Source: Rhodobacteraceae bacterium XHP0102 (GTDB taxonomy: Bacteria > Pseudomonadota > Alphaproteobacteria > Rhodobacterales > Rhodobacteraceae). Taken from it: a DNA stretch of 64,000 nt. Position numbers and translations under genes: made by a program. This document shows, in pieces, positions 63,333 through 64,000 of this stretch (its first letter is position 1; each line of letters begins with the position of its first letter). A model generated the notes under the pieces. The model was not told the origin of the DNA. It did not search any database and saw only the letters and a program-made list of their open reading frames with translations. The stretch is taken from the NCBI GenBank assembly GCA_025751475.1, contig JAOWLD010000002.1:248001-312000 (forward strand), read 5' to 3'.

Positions 63333-64000
63333 ATGGCTTTGACCACTCCGGCAACGCGGCCGGCTAATCCGCGTTTTTCATCTGGCCCTTGTGCCAAACC
63401 CCCCGTCTGGACATTGGATAAATTGGCTGACGCGCCTCTGGGCCGTTCTCACCGCGCTGCGGTCGGCAAGGCCAAGCTGAAAGCGGCGATTGACCAGACC
63501 CGTGACATTCTGGGCGTGCCTGCTGATTATCGCATCGGCATCGTGCCTGCCTCTGACACTGGCGCCGTTGAGATGGCCATGTGGTCGCTCTTGGGTGCGC
63601 GCCCCTGCACCATGGTTGCTTGGGAAAGCTTTGGTGCGGGTTGGGTCAGCGATGTTGTCAAACAGCTGAAATTGGATGCGACCGTTTTGAACGCTGACTA
63701 TGGCCAGATCGTTGACATGGCCAAGGTCGATTATGACACGGATGTTGTCTTTACATGGAATGGCACAACTTCGGGTGTGCGGATGCCGCACGGGGACATG
63801 ATCCCAGCCCATCGCGCAGGTCTGACCATTTGTGATGCCACCTCGGCCGCATTTGCGCAGGATTTGCCGTGGGACAAGCTCGATGTCACCACCTTCTCAT
63901 GGCAGAAGGTCATGGGTGGCGAGGCTGCGCATGGGATGTTGATCCTCAGCCCCCGCGCCGTGGAACGTTTAGAGAGCTATACCCCTGCATGGCCCCTGCC
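63333..64000 (+). CDS. serC: Phosphoserine aminotransferase SerC, N-terminal part (runs off the window)
   Basis: SerC makes phosphoserine from 3-phosphohydroxypyruvate. The window holds 222 codons, beginning [46 protein letters not shown], and the PLP-site segments [18 protein letters not shown] and [15 protein letters not shown] (the Lys in SWQK forms the Schiff base) are those of the alphaproteobacterial SerC type. serA is usually downstream. Its leader carries two hairpins. Confidence 0.95.
   Translation, partial: MALTTPATRPANPRFSSGPCAKPPVWTLDKLADAPLGRSHRAAVGKAKLKAAIDQTRDILGVPADYRIGIVPASDTGAVEMAMWSLLGARPCTMVAWESFGAGWVSDVVKQLKLDATVLNADYGQIVDMAKVDYDTDVVFTWNGTTSGVRMPHGDMIPAHRAGLTICDATSAAFAQDLPWDKLDVTTFSWQKVMGGEAAHGMLILSPRAVERLESYTPAWPL

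Noticed and set aside
63140-63367. 75-codon open frame overlapping the serC start
   Set aside because: No recognisable product, overlap with serC in another frame and no clear ribosome-binding site. A leader peptide cannot be excluded.
1-64000. CRISPR arrays, insertion sequences, prophage and toxin-antitoxin genes
   Set aside because: No spaced direct repeats, transposase, integrase, phage structural or toxin-antitoxin motifs were seen among the proteins or gaps.

Overview
The window looks like a chromosomal segment of an alphaproteobacterium of the order Rhodobacterales (Roseobacter/Rhodobacter type). Grounds: the origin-proximal block rho-mnmE-mnmG-rsmG-parA-parB with parS palindromes, the gene order rph-rdgB-hemW / hrcA-grpE, a fused MaeB malic enzyme, a 1.5-kb-codon GltB beside GltD, a bacterial CbiZ, and a Branch-type glycosyltransferase with a long C-terminal extension. 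No phage, insertion sequence, CRISPR array or rRNA was found, and the genes look like vertically inherited core or near-core genes.

Layout. 1-800: the 5' end of maf (minus) and a 525-bp A+T-rich gap with DnaA-box-like sites, a candidate replication origin. 800-7592: rho, mnmE, mnmG, rsmG, parA, parB (plus), with two perfect parS sites inside mnmG and rsmG. 7589-20128: RNA and nucleotide housekeeping (hemW, rdgB, rph), protein quality control (hrcA, grpE, dnaJ, dnaK with a heat-shock-type promoter), mutS and maeB. 20184-30317: a cell-surface glycan island (ABC-2 export permease, cysQ, kdsB, three glycosyltransferases, galU, a Branch-type transferase and a double-length sulfotransferase). 30314-34329: ptsN, hpf, lptB, lptA, lptC, an RNase D-like exonuclease and tRNA-Leu(CAG). 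34518-46886: an NDUFA9-like protein, uppP, glutamate synthase gltD-(secreted unknown)-gltB, serB, and a membrane-fused hydrolase. 45810-49982: an ABC exporter with a periplasmic lipocalin-like partner. 50043-57640: a nine-gene corrinoid uptake and salvage operon (btuB-btuF-btuC-btuD-cbiZ-exbB-exbD-exbD-tonB) behind a cobalamin riboswitch. 57712-61639: a Mn/Zn ABC importer behind a Fur/Mur-type operator. 61743-64000: an esterase, a MarR regulator and the start of serC with a structured leader.

How parts fit together. The surface island brings together a sulfotransferase, the enzyme that removes its by-product PAP (CysQ), sugar-nucleotide suppliers (KdsB, GalU), glycosyltransferases and an export permease; I infer a sulfated, possibly Kdo-containing surface glycan. 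The corrinoid operon covers outer-membrane receptor, energy transduction, inner-membrane transport and amidohydrolysis in one transcript; its two ExbD paralogues differ at the proton-carrying residue (Asp in one, Asn in the other). These two systems are the most interesting content of the window. All functional names rest on reading the protein sequences; no database search was run.
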